DNA of 9,643 bases, taken from the NCBI RefSeq assembly GCF_964259225.1, contig NZ_CAXVKN010000077.1, one strand, 5' to 3'. Positions 1 through 6,739 of this stretch are shown one piece after another. The notes under the pieces are model-generated. The model was not told the DNA's origin and made no database searches. It worked only from the letters and a program-made list of their open reading frames with translations. This stretch comes from Catenibacterium mitsuoka_A. Its GTDB lineage: Bacteria > Bacillota_I > Bacilli_A > Erysipelotrichales > Coprobacillaceae. Each line of letters opens with the position of its first letter. Position 1 is the first letter of the stretch. A program made the translations under genes and the position numbers.

Positions 1-10
1 TGTCAAGAGA

Positions 11-45
11 AAATAAAAAAGGCATACATTTTGTTTGTATGCCTT
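11..45 (-). terminator. Rho-independent terminator downstream of the HtrA-like protease gene
   Basis: On the minus strand a 10-bp perfect stem (19-28 with 36-45, core AAGGCATAC / GTATGCCTT) closes a 7-base loop. It is followed by a T-rich run of TTTTTTATTT (20-11). It lies about 55 bases past the protease stop codon and is a strong, canonical intrinsic terminator for that gene. Confidence 0.85.
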
Positions 46-99
46 GATAGCTGTCAATTCTTAACTTAATGACATTGACATTTCTGTCCTTTTTGTCTA

Positions 100-990
100 T
101 TAATTACTCTTGTTGATGAGTTCTTTCGCAATCTTTAATGCAGTATTTGAAGGAATCGCAAATCCTAGACCTTCACTATTTGTATCAGATGATTTTGCAT
201 TCACAATACCAATGAGATCACCATTTCCATTAAATAATCCTCCACCAGAGTTACCTGGAGAAACGGCTGCATCTGTCTGAATAACAGAAATAGAGATAGT
301 CTTAGAAGAGCTATAAAGCTGACCAAAACGACCATAATCACTAGATGAAGATGAGTCATCGTTGTCTAGCTGTACTGTAATCTTACGATTTAAGGCTGAT
401 ACGATACCTGAAGTAATAGAATCACTGAATGTACCTTCTGGGTTACCTACTGCATATGTAGATTGACCTTGTACTAATTTATCACTATTCGCAAATGTTG
501 CTGGTTTTAAATTGGTTGCATTGATCTTAAGTACCGCAATATCATTATCACTATGAGTTCCTACTAAAGTTGCATCATATGTTTTATTATCACTTGTAGT
601 AACCTTAATTGTACTTGCGCCAGAAACAACATGAGCGCAAGTAATAATATAACCATCGCTGCTCATGATCACTCCTGAACCTGCACCACTTGATACCTGT
701 GAACCATACCAGAAGTTATCTCTTGAGATATTTTCTGTTGTAATGGCTACAACACTTTGTGTCATCTTAGAAGAGATGCTTGATGCATCATTTGATGTAC
801 CTGTTGCTTTAGTTGTAGTAGTCTTCGTCACTACTGTAGTACCTTGATTATTCATAAAATAAGAACCAGCAGCGCCTCCACCAAAACCTAATGCCACAGC
901 AATAAATGCTTTACCTATATTTTTACTTAAACGACTGACTTTCTTTTTATTCTGCTTTTCATAAACATCTTTTAAATTTTCGTTGTTCAT
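100..990 (-). CDS. Membrane-anchored HtrA/DegP-like trypsin-type serine protease lacking a PDZ domain
   Basis: A 296-residue protein. A basic cytoplasmic N-terminus (1-28) precedes one membrane segment at about 28-46, then a Thr/Ser-rich linker (50-75) and a chymotrypsin-fold protease domain (about 75-292). The triad is visible: His120 in ITCAHVVSG, Asp150 in DNDIAVLK, and Ser248 in SPGNSGGG. HtrA-family enzymes degrade or refold damaged exported proteins, so this one should act on the outer face of the membrane. The chain stops right after the conserved GLGFAIPS segment and the last helix, exactly where a PDZ domain normally begins; the stop is followed by a clean terminator, so the short form looks genuine. 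A Ser-rich insertion (about 210-230) sits before the catalytic-Ser strand. The ATG at 990 has a GAGAGTGG sequence 4-5 bases upstream, a modest ribosome site. No sensor or regulator gene adjoins it. Confidence 0.92.
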   Translation of the reverse strand: MNNENLKDVYEKQNKKKVSRLSKNIGKAFIAVALGFGGGAAGSYFMNNQGTTVVTKTTTTKATGTSNDASSISSKMTQSVVAITTENISRDNFWYGSQVSSGAGSGVIMSSDGYIITCAHVVSGASTIKVTTSDNKTYDATLVGTHSDNDIAVLKINATNLKPATFANSDKLVQGQSTYAVGNPEGTFSDSITSGIVSALNRKITVQLDNDDSSSSSDYGRFGQLYSSSKTISISVIQTDAAVSPGNSGGGLFNGNGDLIGIVNAKSSDTNSEGLGFAIPSNTALKIAKELINKSN

Positions 991-1015
991 AATACCACTC
1001 TCACTTTCTGATTCT

Positions 1016-1021
1016 AGTATA
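1016..1021 (-). promoter_or_regulatory. Possible -10 box for the HtrA-like gene
   Basis: TATACT on the minus strand, about 25 bases before the start codon, would give a leader of about 19 bases, like the other genes here. I see no convincing -35 at the right distance, so this is a weak call; an activator may be involved. Confidence 0.3.
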
Positions 1022-1058
1022 TATCTTAAACTTAATACCTAAATGTGGTTTTTGTGGG

Positions 1059-1077
1059 AAAATATGTTATTACATAT
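1059..1077 (-). terminator. Weak terminator-like hairpin at the end of the GNAT/YoaP gene
   Basis: On the minus strand, ATATGT and ACATAT form a 6-bp stem with an AATA loop followed by only a short T run, then CCC. The gene's TAA stop falls in the loop. The stem is all A/T apart from one G-C pair, so termination would be inefficient and some read-through into the protease gene is likely. Confidence 0.35.
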
Positions 1078-1813
1078 CAATTCCTGCATATTTTAAAAAT
1101 TTCTTTTCATTAAGGATCCCTTGAGTTAAAAACTCTCCATCTTTAAATAATGCATAAGTAGAAACTGGTGTTGGAAGGTTCTGTGCCTGTTCACGTGTTG
1201 TAATATGAATCGTTTTTAAAGGAATGTTGTATTCTTTTGCCACTTCTTCTATGCGTGGTACCCAATAATCTGTAAAAGGACATTGATCTGTATAATATAA
1301 TACAAAGCCCTGTTCATTAATATGCGGATGTTTAGCACATTCTTTAAACTCTGGAGGATTACCTTCAGTGAATGGAAAATACATAAGTATAATACCATTA
1401 TCTGATTCATCGGCTATCTTAAACCCTTTATGTGTCAAATATTTATAATCAGAAAGGAACTCTTTCTTACGTCCTTTAGACGATAGAATACAAACGCCTT
1501 TATAACCTTTTTGACGTGCATCTTCTATACAATAGTTTAATAAGTCACTTGAATAGCCATGTCCTTTCATCGAACCTGAAACCCATAAACAATTGATATA
1601 CATATAGTTATTACTTGTAATAGGTATCCAGGCATATTGATCTGGAATATATTCAATGAAGCATTTTCCTCTTTCTTCACTGCGATAAAATACTAAACCT
1701 TCATCAAATCTTTCTTTTAACCATTCTTTTTTTTGAAGACTCTTTTTGTTAGACATAGCACAACATATATGTTCTGTGTCTATGTTGTCTTTATTGATAA
1801 TAATATAGTTCAT
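1070..1813 (-). CDS. GNAT N-acetyltransferase with C-terminal YoaP-like (thioredoxin-type) domain
   Basis: A 247-residue protein with two parts. Residues 1-150 form a GNAT acetyltransferase fold: the acetyl-CoA-binding motif A is at about 74-96 (LWVSGSMKGHGYSSDLL, with the loop K83-G84-H85-G86) and the final strand at 129-147 (GFKIADESDNGIILMYFPF). Residues 152-247 match the YoaP-like tail known from Bacillus YoaP: a beta strand, then Cys178-Pro179 (VLYYTDQCPFTDYW), a helix, a second strand and a Pro-rich turn (NLPTPVSTYALFKDGEF), a thioredoxin-like pattern with a single active-site-type Cys. The substrate is unknown. An ATG 27 bases upstream (1840) has no ribosome site and lies in a hairpin. 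The ATG at 1813 has AGAGG at the correct distance and was chosen. It lies 39 bases after murI and may share its transcript or use its own promoter. Confidence 0.85.
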   Translation of the reverse strand: MNYIIINKDNIDTEHICCAMSNKKSLQKKEWLKERFDEGLVFYRSEERGKCFIEYIPDQYAWIPITSNNYMYINCLWVSGSMKGHGYSSDLLNYCIEDARQKGYKGVCILSSKGRKKEFLSDYKYLTHKGFKIADESDNGIILMYFPFTEGNPPEFKECAKHPHINEQGFVLYYTDQCPFTDYWVPRIEEVAKEYNIPLKTIHITTREQAQNLPTPVSTYALFKDGEFLTQGILNEKKFLKYAGIDM

Positions 1814-1820
1814 ACGTTTT

Positions 1821-1826
1821 CCTCTT
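1821..1826 (-). promoter_or_regulatory. Ribosome binding site that fixes the GNAT/YoaP start at 1813
   Basis: AAGAGG on the minus strand, 7 bases before ATG 1813. It directly follows the T-run of the murI terminator hairpin, so the first half of the intergenic space is hairpin and the second half is ribosome site. Confidence 0.75.
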
Positions 1827-1828
1827 AG

Positions 1829-1851
1829 TAAAAAAGCCATATAAATGGCTT
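1829..1851 (-). terminator. Terminator or attenuator hairpin between murI and the GNAT/YoaP gene
   Basis: On the minus strand, AAGCCAT (1851-1845) pairs with ATGGCTT (1840-1834) across a 4-base loop, followed by TTTTA. It begins 2 bases after the murI stop and ends 2 bases before the next ribosome site. The stem is short (7 bp), so it may be a partial terminator that tunes downstream expression. Confidence 0.6.
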
Positions 1852-1857
1852 ATTATA
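1852..1857 (-). promoter_or_regulatory. Consensus -10 box overlapping the murI stop codon
   Basis: TATAAT on the minus strand is formed by the last murI codons (GTA TAA T). Transcription would start near 1845, inside the hairpin loop, so the left arm would be missing and the hairpin could not form. No good -35 is seen (AACATT at 17-bp spacing), so activity is uncertain. Confidence 0.35.
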
Positions 1858-2620
1858 CGATTGGTGTATTCATAAATGTTTTATAGATAGGAATTTCATC
1901 TTCCTTGGATGAACCATAGAGGATATCTCCTTCTTCCTGATCATTTAAACAATCACATTCCTTTAAACAATTATAAAGATGTTTACTTGTTCCATAAGCT
2001 CCATCAAACATTGGAATATCACCTAAAACTGTCACTATTTGATTTTTCACAAATGGATAATGTGTACAACCTAGTACAACACTATCTACTTTACCTTTAT
2101 AAGGACCTATTAAATCTGTAAGTAAGTCAATCAAATCTGGTTGATCTAAATTCCCCTGTTCAATACGTTTGGCAAGTCCATAACATGGAACTGGAATAAT
2201 AGTGGCTGATTTATCATATCTTTCAGCTAATTGATGAAACTTATCTAAACGTAATGTATTGGCTGTCGCCATCACAAGAATACAACTATTCTTCTTAGAT
2301 AAAGCTGCTGGTTTTAATGCAGGTTCTATACCAATGACAGGAATATCTGTATATTTTTCTCTTAATAATGTCACTGCAGCACTTGTTGCTGTATTACAGG
2401 CAATCACGATGGCCTTTAAATGTTTCTTCTTATTCATGTTTTCTATCGCATTAAGAGTAAGCTGCTGGACATCTTCTAATGTTTTTTCCCCATAAGGTGC
2501 ATTAAGTGAATCACCAAAGAAATAAAGATTCTCTCCTGGCATCATTTCATGAATAGCCTGTAAGACACTCACTCCTCCAACACCTGAATCAAATACACCT
2601 ATATATTCTTCTTTCTTCAT
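1853..2620 (-). CDS. murI: Glutamate racemase
   Basis: A 255-residue cytosolic enzyme that converts L-glutamate to D-glutamate for peptidoglycan stem peptides. It belongs to the cofactor-independent Asp/Glu racemase family and has the expected length. Signature elements are all present: the substrate-binding Asp11-Ser12 (GVFDSGVGGVSVL), the PYG segment at 42-44, the first catalytic cysteine Cys75 (ACNTATS) and the second, Cys185 (GCTHYP). An in-frame ATG at 2647 would add nine residues (MKKRKGVIS), but it has no ribosome site and sits inside a TATAAT box. ATG 2620 is preceded by AAAGGGAG at 8 bases and was chosen. It is divergent from the phasin-like/ubiB operon; the next gene downstream on its own strand is the GNAT/YoaP gene. 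Confidence 0.95.
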   Translation of the reverse strand: MKKEEYIGVFDSGVGGVSVLQAIHEMMPGENLYFFGDSLNAPYGEKTLEDVQQLTLNAIENMNKKKHLKAIVIACNTATSAAVTLLREKYTDIPVIGIEPALKPAALSKKNSCILVMATANTLRLDKFHQLAERYDKSATIIPVPCYGLAKRIEQGNLDQPDLIDLLTDLIGPYKGKVDSVVLGCTHYPFVKNQIVTVLGDIPMFDGAYGTSKHLYNCLKECDCLNDQEEGDILYGSSKEDEIPIYKTFMNTPIV

Positions 2621-2628
2621 ACTGATAA

Positions 2629-2636
2629 CTCCCTTT
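2629..2636 (-). promoter_or_regulatory. Ribosome binding site that fixes the murI start at 2620
   Basis: AAAGGGAG on the minus strand, 8 bases before the chosen ATG. The alternative ATG at 2647 has only TTGTGTTATA upstream. Confidence 0.8.
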
Positions 2637-2645
2637 CGTTTTTTC

Positions 2646-2654
2646 ATTATAACA
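2646..2654 (-). promoter_or_regulatory. Extended -10 promoter element of murI
   Basis: TGTTATAAT on the minus strand: a consensus TATAAT with the TGn extension. Transcription would start near 2639, giving a leader of about 19 bases with the ribosome site inside it. The -35 region is weak (a TTGAAA sits only 12 bp upstream), as is common for extended -10 promoters. Confidence 0.6.
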
Positions 2655-2681
2655 CAATTATTCTTTCAAGGTCTATATTAC

Positions 2682-2710
2682 TTAACCACTGGTTGTAGTT
2701 GTGATAAAAT
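2682..2710 (+). promoter_or_regulatory. Promoter of the phasin-like/ubiB operon
   Basis: A -35 of TTAACC (2682-2687, four of six consensus bases) and an extended -10 of TGA-TAAAAT (2702-2710), spaced 17 bp. The start would be near 2717, giving a leader of about 18 bases that carries the AAAGGAGG ribosome site. It is divergent from the murI promoter about 30 bp away. Confidence 0.6.
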
Positions 2711-2734
2711 AGTATTTGAAAGGAGGTATGTCAT

Positions 2735-2995
2735 ATGGCTATGAGTGAATTGTTGAAAAAGACAGTACTTGTAGGTATTGGCGCAGCTGCTGAGGTCGCT
2801 GATCGTTCTAAAGACTTAACAGATAGTCTTGCGAAAAAAGGTCAGGATACCATCAATAAAGGACGTGCGATGAATGAAGAATTAAAAAGAAAAGCACGTG
2901 AAGACTTGTTAGAACATGTAGAAAACATGACTGAAGAAGAACGTAATGCTTTGCGCCAGAAGCTTGATGCATTAGATCATGAAGAAAATCAGTAA
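2735..2995 (+). CDS. Small phasin-like coiled-coil protein, partner of the UbiB kinase
   Basis: An 86-residue protein. The N-terminal stretch (7-22, LLKKTVLVGIGAAAEVA) is short, Ala/Gly-rich and amphipathic to hydrophobic. From about residue 25 it is a highly charged helix, likely coiled-coil, that runs to the end (ELKRKAREDLLEHVENMTEEERNALRQK). This layout resembles the small 'polyhydroxyalkanoate synthesis regulator phasin'-type proteins found next to UbiB-family genes in Firmicutes; that link is from memory of gene neighbourhoods and is not a direct domain match. The ATG has a near-perfect AAAGGAGG ribosome site 8 bases upstream. Its stop (2993-2995) lies 17 bases inside the ubiB reading frame, so the two are translationally coupled and probably act together at the membrane. 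A role as a membrane or granule surface adaptor is an inference. Confidence 0.75.
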   Translation: MAMSELLKKTVLVGIGAAAEVADRSKDLTDSLAKKGQDTINKGRAMNEELKRKAREDLLEHVENMTEEERNALRQKLDALDHEENQ

Positions 2996-4526
2996 TATTA
3001 AACGTATGAGAGAAATACTCTCTATTATCAAGAAACATGATATTAAAAATGGTCTGACTCCTATTAAGGCAAGAAAGATGATTGAAGAGCTTGGTCCTAC
3101 TTATGTCAAATTAGGACAGATCATGTCAATGCGTAGTGATCTAATACCTCTAGAATACTGTAAAGAGTTCGAAAAACTAAGAGCGTCTATTGCGCCTCTT
3201 AGTTTTTCTACTATTCGTAGTATTATTGAAGAAGAACTAGAACAGCCAATAGAGAATGTATTTAAGGATATAGAGGAAAAACCTATTGGATGTGCGTCTA
3301 TTGCGCAGGTTCATTTAGGGCATTTATTAAATGGTGATACAGTTGTATTAAAGGTTCAAAGACCTCATATTCATGAAATCATGGAAGCTGATGTACGTAT
3401 TATGCATAAGTTTCCACGTCTTTTAAAAATGGTGACTGGTACAGGTGATCTGATTGATTATCGTTCTATTATTGATGAATTATGGCGTACAAGCCAGACA
3501 GAGATGAACTTTTTAAATGAAGCGAATAATATGAATGTCTTTGCGAATAATCAAAAAGATATACGTTATATTAAAGCACCTCATGTCTATAATGAATATA
3601 CAACCAATCATTTGCTTGTTTATTCTTATATTGATGGTATTCCTATTGATGCTATAAAGAAATTAAAGTATGAAGGTTATGACTTAGATGAGATTGCCTT
3701 GAAAATGGCAGATAACTGCTGTAAACAGATATTAGATGATGGATTCTTTCATGCTGATCCTCATCCTGGTAATATCTTAATAGATGAAGGTCAAATTGCC
3801 TGGATAGATTTTGGAATGATGGGTACTGTATCTTCCTTTACTCAGCATATCTTATCTCTTGCTTTACAAGCTTTAATTGAAGATGATATTTATGATCTAG
3901 AAGAAGCCTTCTTGATGTTAGTAACACCAGATCATGAAATAGATGAAACACAATTGTTACAACAATTAAATGCAATTGTAAGTGAATATAAAGCTAAGAG
4001 CTTATCTGATTATAACTTTTCTGATTTGATACAGAAGTGTTTTGATATTGTGACAAGTAATGATATTGCGATACCGACAGAACTGACTCTATTATGTCGT
4101 TGTTTGGTGACACTTGAGGGTACTTTAGAGAAGATCAGTCCTTCTTCTAATCTCATTGAAATATTAATTAATCATAAGCGTAATACAGTACTAAAAGAGC
4201 TGGATTATAAGGATCAAGGATTAAAAATAGGTCATGATCTTTATAAGACACTAAAGAAGAGCTATGCATTACCTCAGATTGTCTATGATTTAATTAAGAT
4301 GAGTAAGAATGGTCAGTTACATGTTAATGTGACTGAGAATGATGATTATACTAGACAGACCTATAAGAAAACAGAATTATCTATCATAATTAAAACAGTA
4401 TTTAGCTGTATGTGTATGTTATGTGGTATATTGACTGAGTCTTATTATATGTCTATTGTATTGTTGACTATTTCTATGTTACTTGGTATAGATGTATTCT
4501 TTCACTTGTGGAAGCTAAAAAGATGA
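2979..4526 (+). CDS. ubiB: UbiB/AarF/ABC1 family atypical protein kinase-like ATPase
   Basis: A 515-residue membrane protein, normal length for the family. Hallmarks appear in order: the KxGQ motif (Lys44-Gln47, TYVKLGQIMSMRSD), the A-rich loop position (PIGCASIAQVH, 102-112), the nucleotide-binding Lys125 (VVLKVQRP), the catalytic loop HADPHPGN (258-265, Asp260, Asn265) and DFG (277-279). Two C-terminal membrane helices (about 468-486 and 489-509) anchor it. Family members are ATPases linked to quinone and lipid handling; in bacteria without obvious ubiquinone their role is unsettled, so the name marks the family, not ubiquinone synthesis. The A-rich loop reads G-C-A-S instead of A-A-A-S. 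No clear ribosome site precedes ATG 2979, which is expected if translation is coupled to the overlapping upstream gene. ATG 3006 is a possible alternative start. The stop codon lies within the terminator stem. Confidence 0.9.
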   Translation: MKKISNIKRMREILSIIKKHDIKNGLTPIKARKMIEELGPTYVKLGQIMSMRSDLIPLEYCKEFEKLRASIAPLSFSTIRSIIEEELEQPIENVFKDIEEKPIGCASIAQVHLGHLLNGDTVVLKVQRPHIHEIMEADVRIMHKFPRLLKMVTGTGDLIDYRSIIDELWRTSQTEMNFLNEANNMNVFANNQKDIRYIKAPHVYNEYTTNHLLVYSYIDGIPIDAIKKLKYEGYDLDEIALKMADNCCKQILDDGFFHADPHPGNILIDEGQIAWIDFGMMGTVSSFTQHILSLALQALIEDDIYDLEEAFLMLVTPDHEIDETQLLQQLNAIVSEYKAKSLSDYNFSDLIQKCFDIVTSNDIAIPTELTLLCRCLVTLEGTLEKISPSSNLIEILINHKRNTVLKELDYKDQGLKIGHDLYKTLKKSYALPQIVYDLIKMSKNGQLHVNVTENDDYTRQTYKKTELSIIIKTVFSCMCMLCGILTESYYMSIVLLTISMLLGIDVFFHLWKLKR

Positions 4527-4551
4527 TTCCTTTTTTTGGAATCATCTTTTT
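4517..4551. terminator. Bidirectional terminator shared by ubiB and tex
   Basis: A perfect 14-bp stem (4517-4530 with 4538-4551; core AGATGATTCC / GGAATCATCT) around a 7-T loop. Each arm ends in an A/T tract, so it gives a U-run in both directions. It contains the ubiB stop codon (4524-4526) and abuts the tex stop (4552-4554), separating the two convergent genes in 25 bases. Confidence 0.9.
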
Positions 4552-6702
4552 CTATTTGTTGGGATCAATCATGGTTAATTGAACTTTATGTCTTTGTTCA
4601 TCAATTGTATCTACCCATGTTGTTACGATATCTCCTACAGAGACAACATCACTTGGGTGTTTAATACGGTTTTTACTCATTTTAGAAATATGAACAAGTC
4701 CGTCTTCATGTAATCCAATATCTACAAAGGCACCGAAGTCTACGACATTACGTACTGTACCTTCTAGTTTATCATTTACATGTAAGTCTTCTAATGTGAG
4801 GATATCCTGTCTTAGAATTGGTCCATCATAATCATCACGATAGTCTCTTAGTGGTCTCATAATAGAGTCTAGGATATCTTTAAGTGTATAGTCATCTAGT
4901 CCTGTAAGTTCTTTAAGGGATGTAATGTTAGCCTGTGAAATAGCCTTCTTACATACATCTGTTCCTAGGTCATTAGTCGTTAAGTTTAATGCTTTTAAGA
5001 TAGCTTTAGTGGCATCATAAGATTCTGGATGGATATTTGTACGGTCTAGTGGTTCACTGCCCTCTTCGATTCTTAAGAAACCAGCAGCCTGCTGATAGGC
5101 TTTTGGTCCAATCTTAGGAATCTTTTTCATTTCTTTACGGCTCATGATCTTCCCATTTTCTTCACGATAAGCCACAATACTATTTGCTGTTGCCTGAGTT
5201 AAACCAGAAACATTCTTTAAGAGTGTAGGACTGGCTGTATTGATATTCACACCAACTAGGTTAACCGCTTTTTCTACAACGAAGTTAAGTCTTTCTTTTA
5301 ATTGGGTAGTAGGTAAATCATGCTGGTACTGCCCTACTCCAATAGATTGAGGATCAATCTTAATAAGTTCTGATAAAGGATCAAGTAGTCTTCTTGCGAT
5401 AGAAATAGCACTTCTTTGTTCAACGTGGAGGTCTGGGAATTCTTCTATCGCAAGCTTAGAGGCACTATAAACACTCGCTCCTGCTTCACTGACTATTGTA
5501 TAACTCACAGGTAAGTGATATTTCTTAATAGTACTAGCGACAAAGGCTTCACTTTCACGACTGGCTGTACCATTCCCAATCGCAATCAGGTTGACATCAT
5601 ATTTTGTACAGAGGTCTACTAGTTTCTTTTCCGATTCCTTCACTTTCGCAACAGGAGGATGTGGGTAGATAACATCGACTGTAAGTTTCTTACCTGATTC
5701 ATCAATGACAGCGAGCTTACATCCTGTACGGAAAGCTGGGTCAAAGCCTAAGATTCTCTTATTTTTCATTGGAGCCTGTAAGAGTAGTTTACCTAGATTA
5801 TCAGAGAAAACATCAATACTTGCTTCCTGAGCTTTTTCAGTAAGAGTATTTCTGACTAATCTTTCTAAAGAAGGATAAGCAAGACGCTTTAAGCCATCAT
5901 CAATGGCTTCATCGACATATTTAGCTGTTGGACTCTTAGGGAACTTAATATATCGTCTTGAGACAAATGTCTTGATATAATCTTCATTAATGTTGATAGA
6001 AACAGTGAGAATCTTTTCTTTTTCTCCTCGATCAATCGCCATAATACGATGTGTCGCAATACGTGAGACATTTTCAGAATAGTCATAGTACATCTTATAG
6101 GTCATCTTTTCATCTTCCGCATTCTTCTTTTTAGAAGTGACAAGTCGGCCATAGTTCATCATAGAATCGACAATCTTATTACGTACTGTCATATCATTAG
6201 AAATCTTTTCCGCAATGATATCCTTAGCACCCTGCAATGCCTCTTCTCTGGAAGTAATTGTATCATTCAAATAGGCGTCTATGTCTTTTTCATTAAATGT
6301 ACGTGGTAAAGAAAGAAGTGTCTTAGCTAAAGGTTCTAGGCCTGCTGCAATGGCCACACTGGCTCTTGTTTTCTTTTTCTGTTTATAAGGACGATAGATA
6401 TCTTCTACTTGAGATAAACGTGTACATGCATTGACCATCTTCACGATATCATCATTTAAGTGTCCTAATGTTTCTATTCTTGTAAGGACTTCTTCTTTTC
6501 TTTTTTTAAGATTTACCTGATAGTCATATTGTTCCTGAATCACACGAATCTGTTCTTCATCTAAGCCATGTGTTAATTCTTTACGATAACGGGCAATAAA
6601 AGGAACAGTACAGCCTTCTTCTAGTAGTTTTAATGTATTTTGTATCTGTTCTGTCTTGATATTTAGTTGTTCTGAAAGTTTAAGTATAATATCTTCCTGC
6701 AT
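4552..6702 (-). CDS. tex: Tex family RNA-binding protein (S1 domain)
   Basis: A 716-residue cytosolic protein, typical length for bacterial Tex, a relative of eukaryotic Spt6 involved in transcription and tolerance of stress. Domains in order: helical N-terminal region with the PFIARYRKELT signature (34-44); YqgF/RNase H-like domain at about 315-440 (ILGFDPAFRTGCKLAVID, then IAIGNGTASRESE and SEAGASVYSAS); tandem helix-hairpin-helix segments at about 480-545 (NINTASPTLLKNVSGL, KIPKIGPKAYQQAAGF); a further helical region; and a C-terminal S1 RNA-binding domain at about 640-712 (GTVRNVVDFGAFVDIGLHEDGLVHIS). ATG 6702 has AAAGGAG 5 bases upstream. That ribosome site lies immediately after the hairpin that ends the amylase gene, so tex may be expressed partly by read-through from it. 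Confidence 0.96.
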   Translation of the reverse strand: MQEDIILKLSEQLNIKTEQIQNTLKLLEEGCTVPFIARYRKELTHGLDEEQIRVIQEQYDYQVNLKKRKEEVLTRIETLGHLNDDIVKMVNACTRLSQVEDIYRPYKQKKKTRASVAIAAGLEPLAKTLLSLPRTFNEKDIDAYLNDTITSREEALQGAKDIIAEKISNDMTVRNKIVDSMMNYGRLVTSKKKNAEDEKMTYKMYYDYSENVSRIATHRIMAIDRGEKEKILTVSININEDYIKTFVSRRYIKFPKSPTAKYVDEAIDDGLKRLAYPSLERLVRNTLTEKAQEASIDVFSDNLGKLLLQAPMKNKRILGFDPAFRTGCKLAVIDESGKKLTVDVIYPHPPVAKVKESEKKLVDLCTKYDVNLIAIGNGTASRESEAFVASTIKKYHLPVSYTIVSEAGASVYSASKLAIEEFPDLHVEQRSAISIARRLLDPLSELIKIDPQSIGVGQYQHDLPTTQLKERLNFVVEKAVNLVGVNINTASPTLLKNVSGLTQATANSIVAYREENGKIMSRKEMKKIPKIGPKAYQQAAGFLRIEEGSEPLDRTNIHPESYDATKAILKALNLTTNDLGTDVCKKAISQANITSLKELTGLDDYTLKDILDSIMRPLRDYRDDYDGPILRQDILTLEDLHVNDKLEGTVRNVVDFGAFVDIGLHEDGLVHISKMSKNRIKHPSDVVSVGDIVTTWVDTIDEQRHKVQLTMIDPNK

Positions 6703-6712
6703 TTTTTTCTCC

Positions 6713-6739
6713 TTTATAAAAGGCTGATTGCTCAGCCTT
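6713..6739 (-). terminator. Terminator or attenuator hairpin between the amylase gene and tex
   Basis: On the minus strand, AAGGCTGA (6739-6732) pairs with TCAGCCTT (6727-6720) over a GCAA tetraloop (a GNRA loop), followed by TTTATAAA. The amylase stop codon (6738-6740) sits at the foot of the stem and the tex ribosome site starts right after the short T run. With only about four Ts it may terminate partially. Confidence 0.6.

Noticed and set aside
1..6. TTGACA-like -35 on the minus strand at the window edge
   Set aside because: The matching -10 would lie outside the window, so it cannot be assessed.
1814..1840. Longer GNAT/YoaP protein beginning at ATG 1840
   Set aside because: It lies in the murI terminator hairpin with no ribosome site; ATG 1813 fits better.
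1909..2495. Plus-strand open frames opposite murI (and similar ones opposite the protease, amylase and UbiB genes)
   Set aside because: They are antisense to well-recognised genes, show no protein family features and lack ribosome sites.
2621..2647. Longer murI beginning at ATG 2647
   Set aside because: No ribosome site, and the ATG is part of an extended -10 box; ATG 2620 has a strong ribosome site.
2684..2694. Short palindrome AACCA-C-TGGTT in the murI/ubiB intergenic region
   Set aside because: Only 5-bp arms beside the -35 of the ubiB operon; it may be an operator but is not distinguishable from chance.
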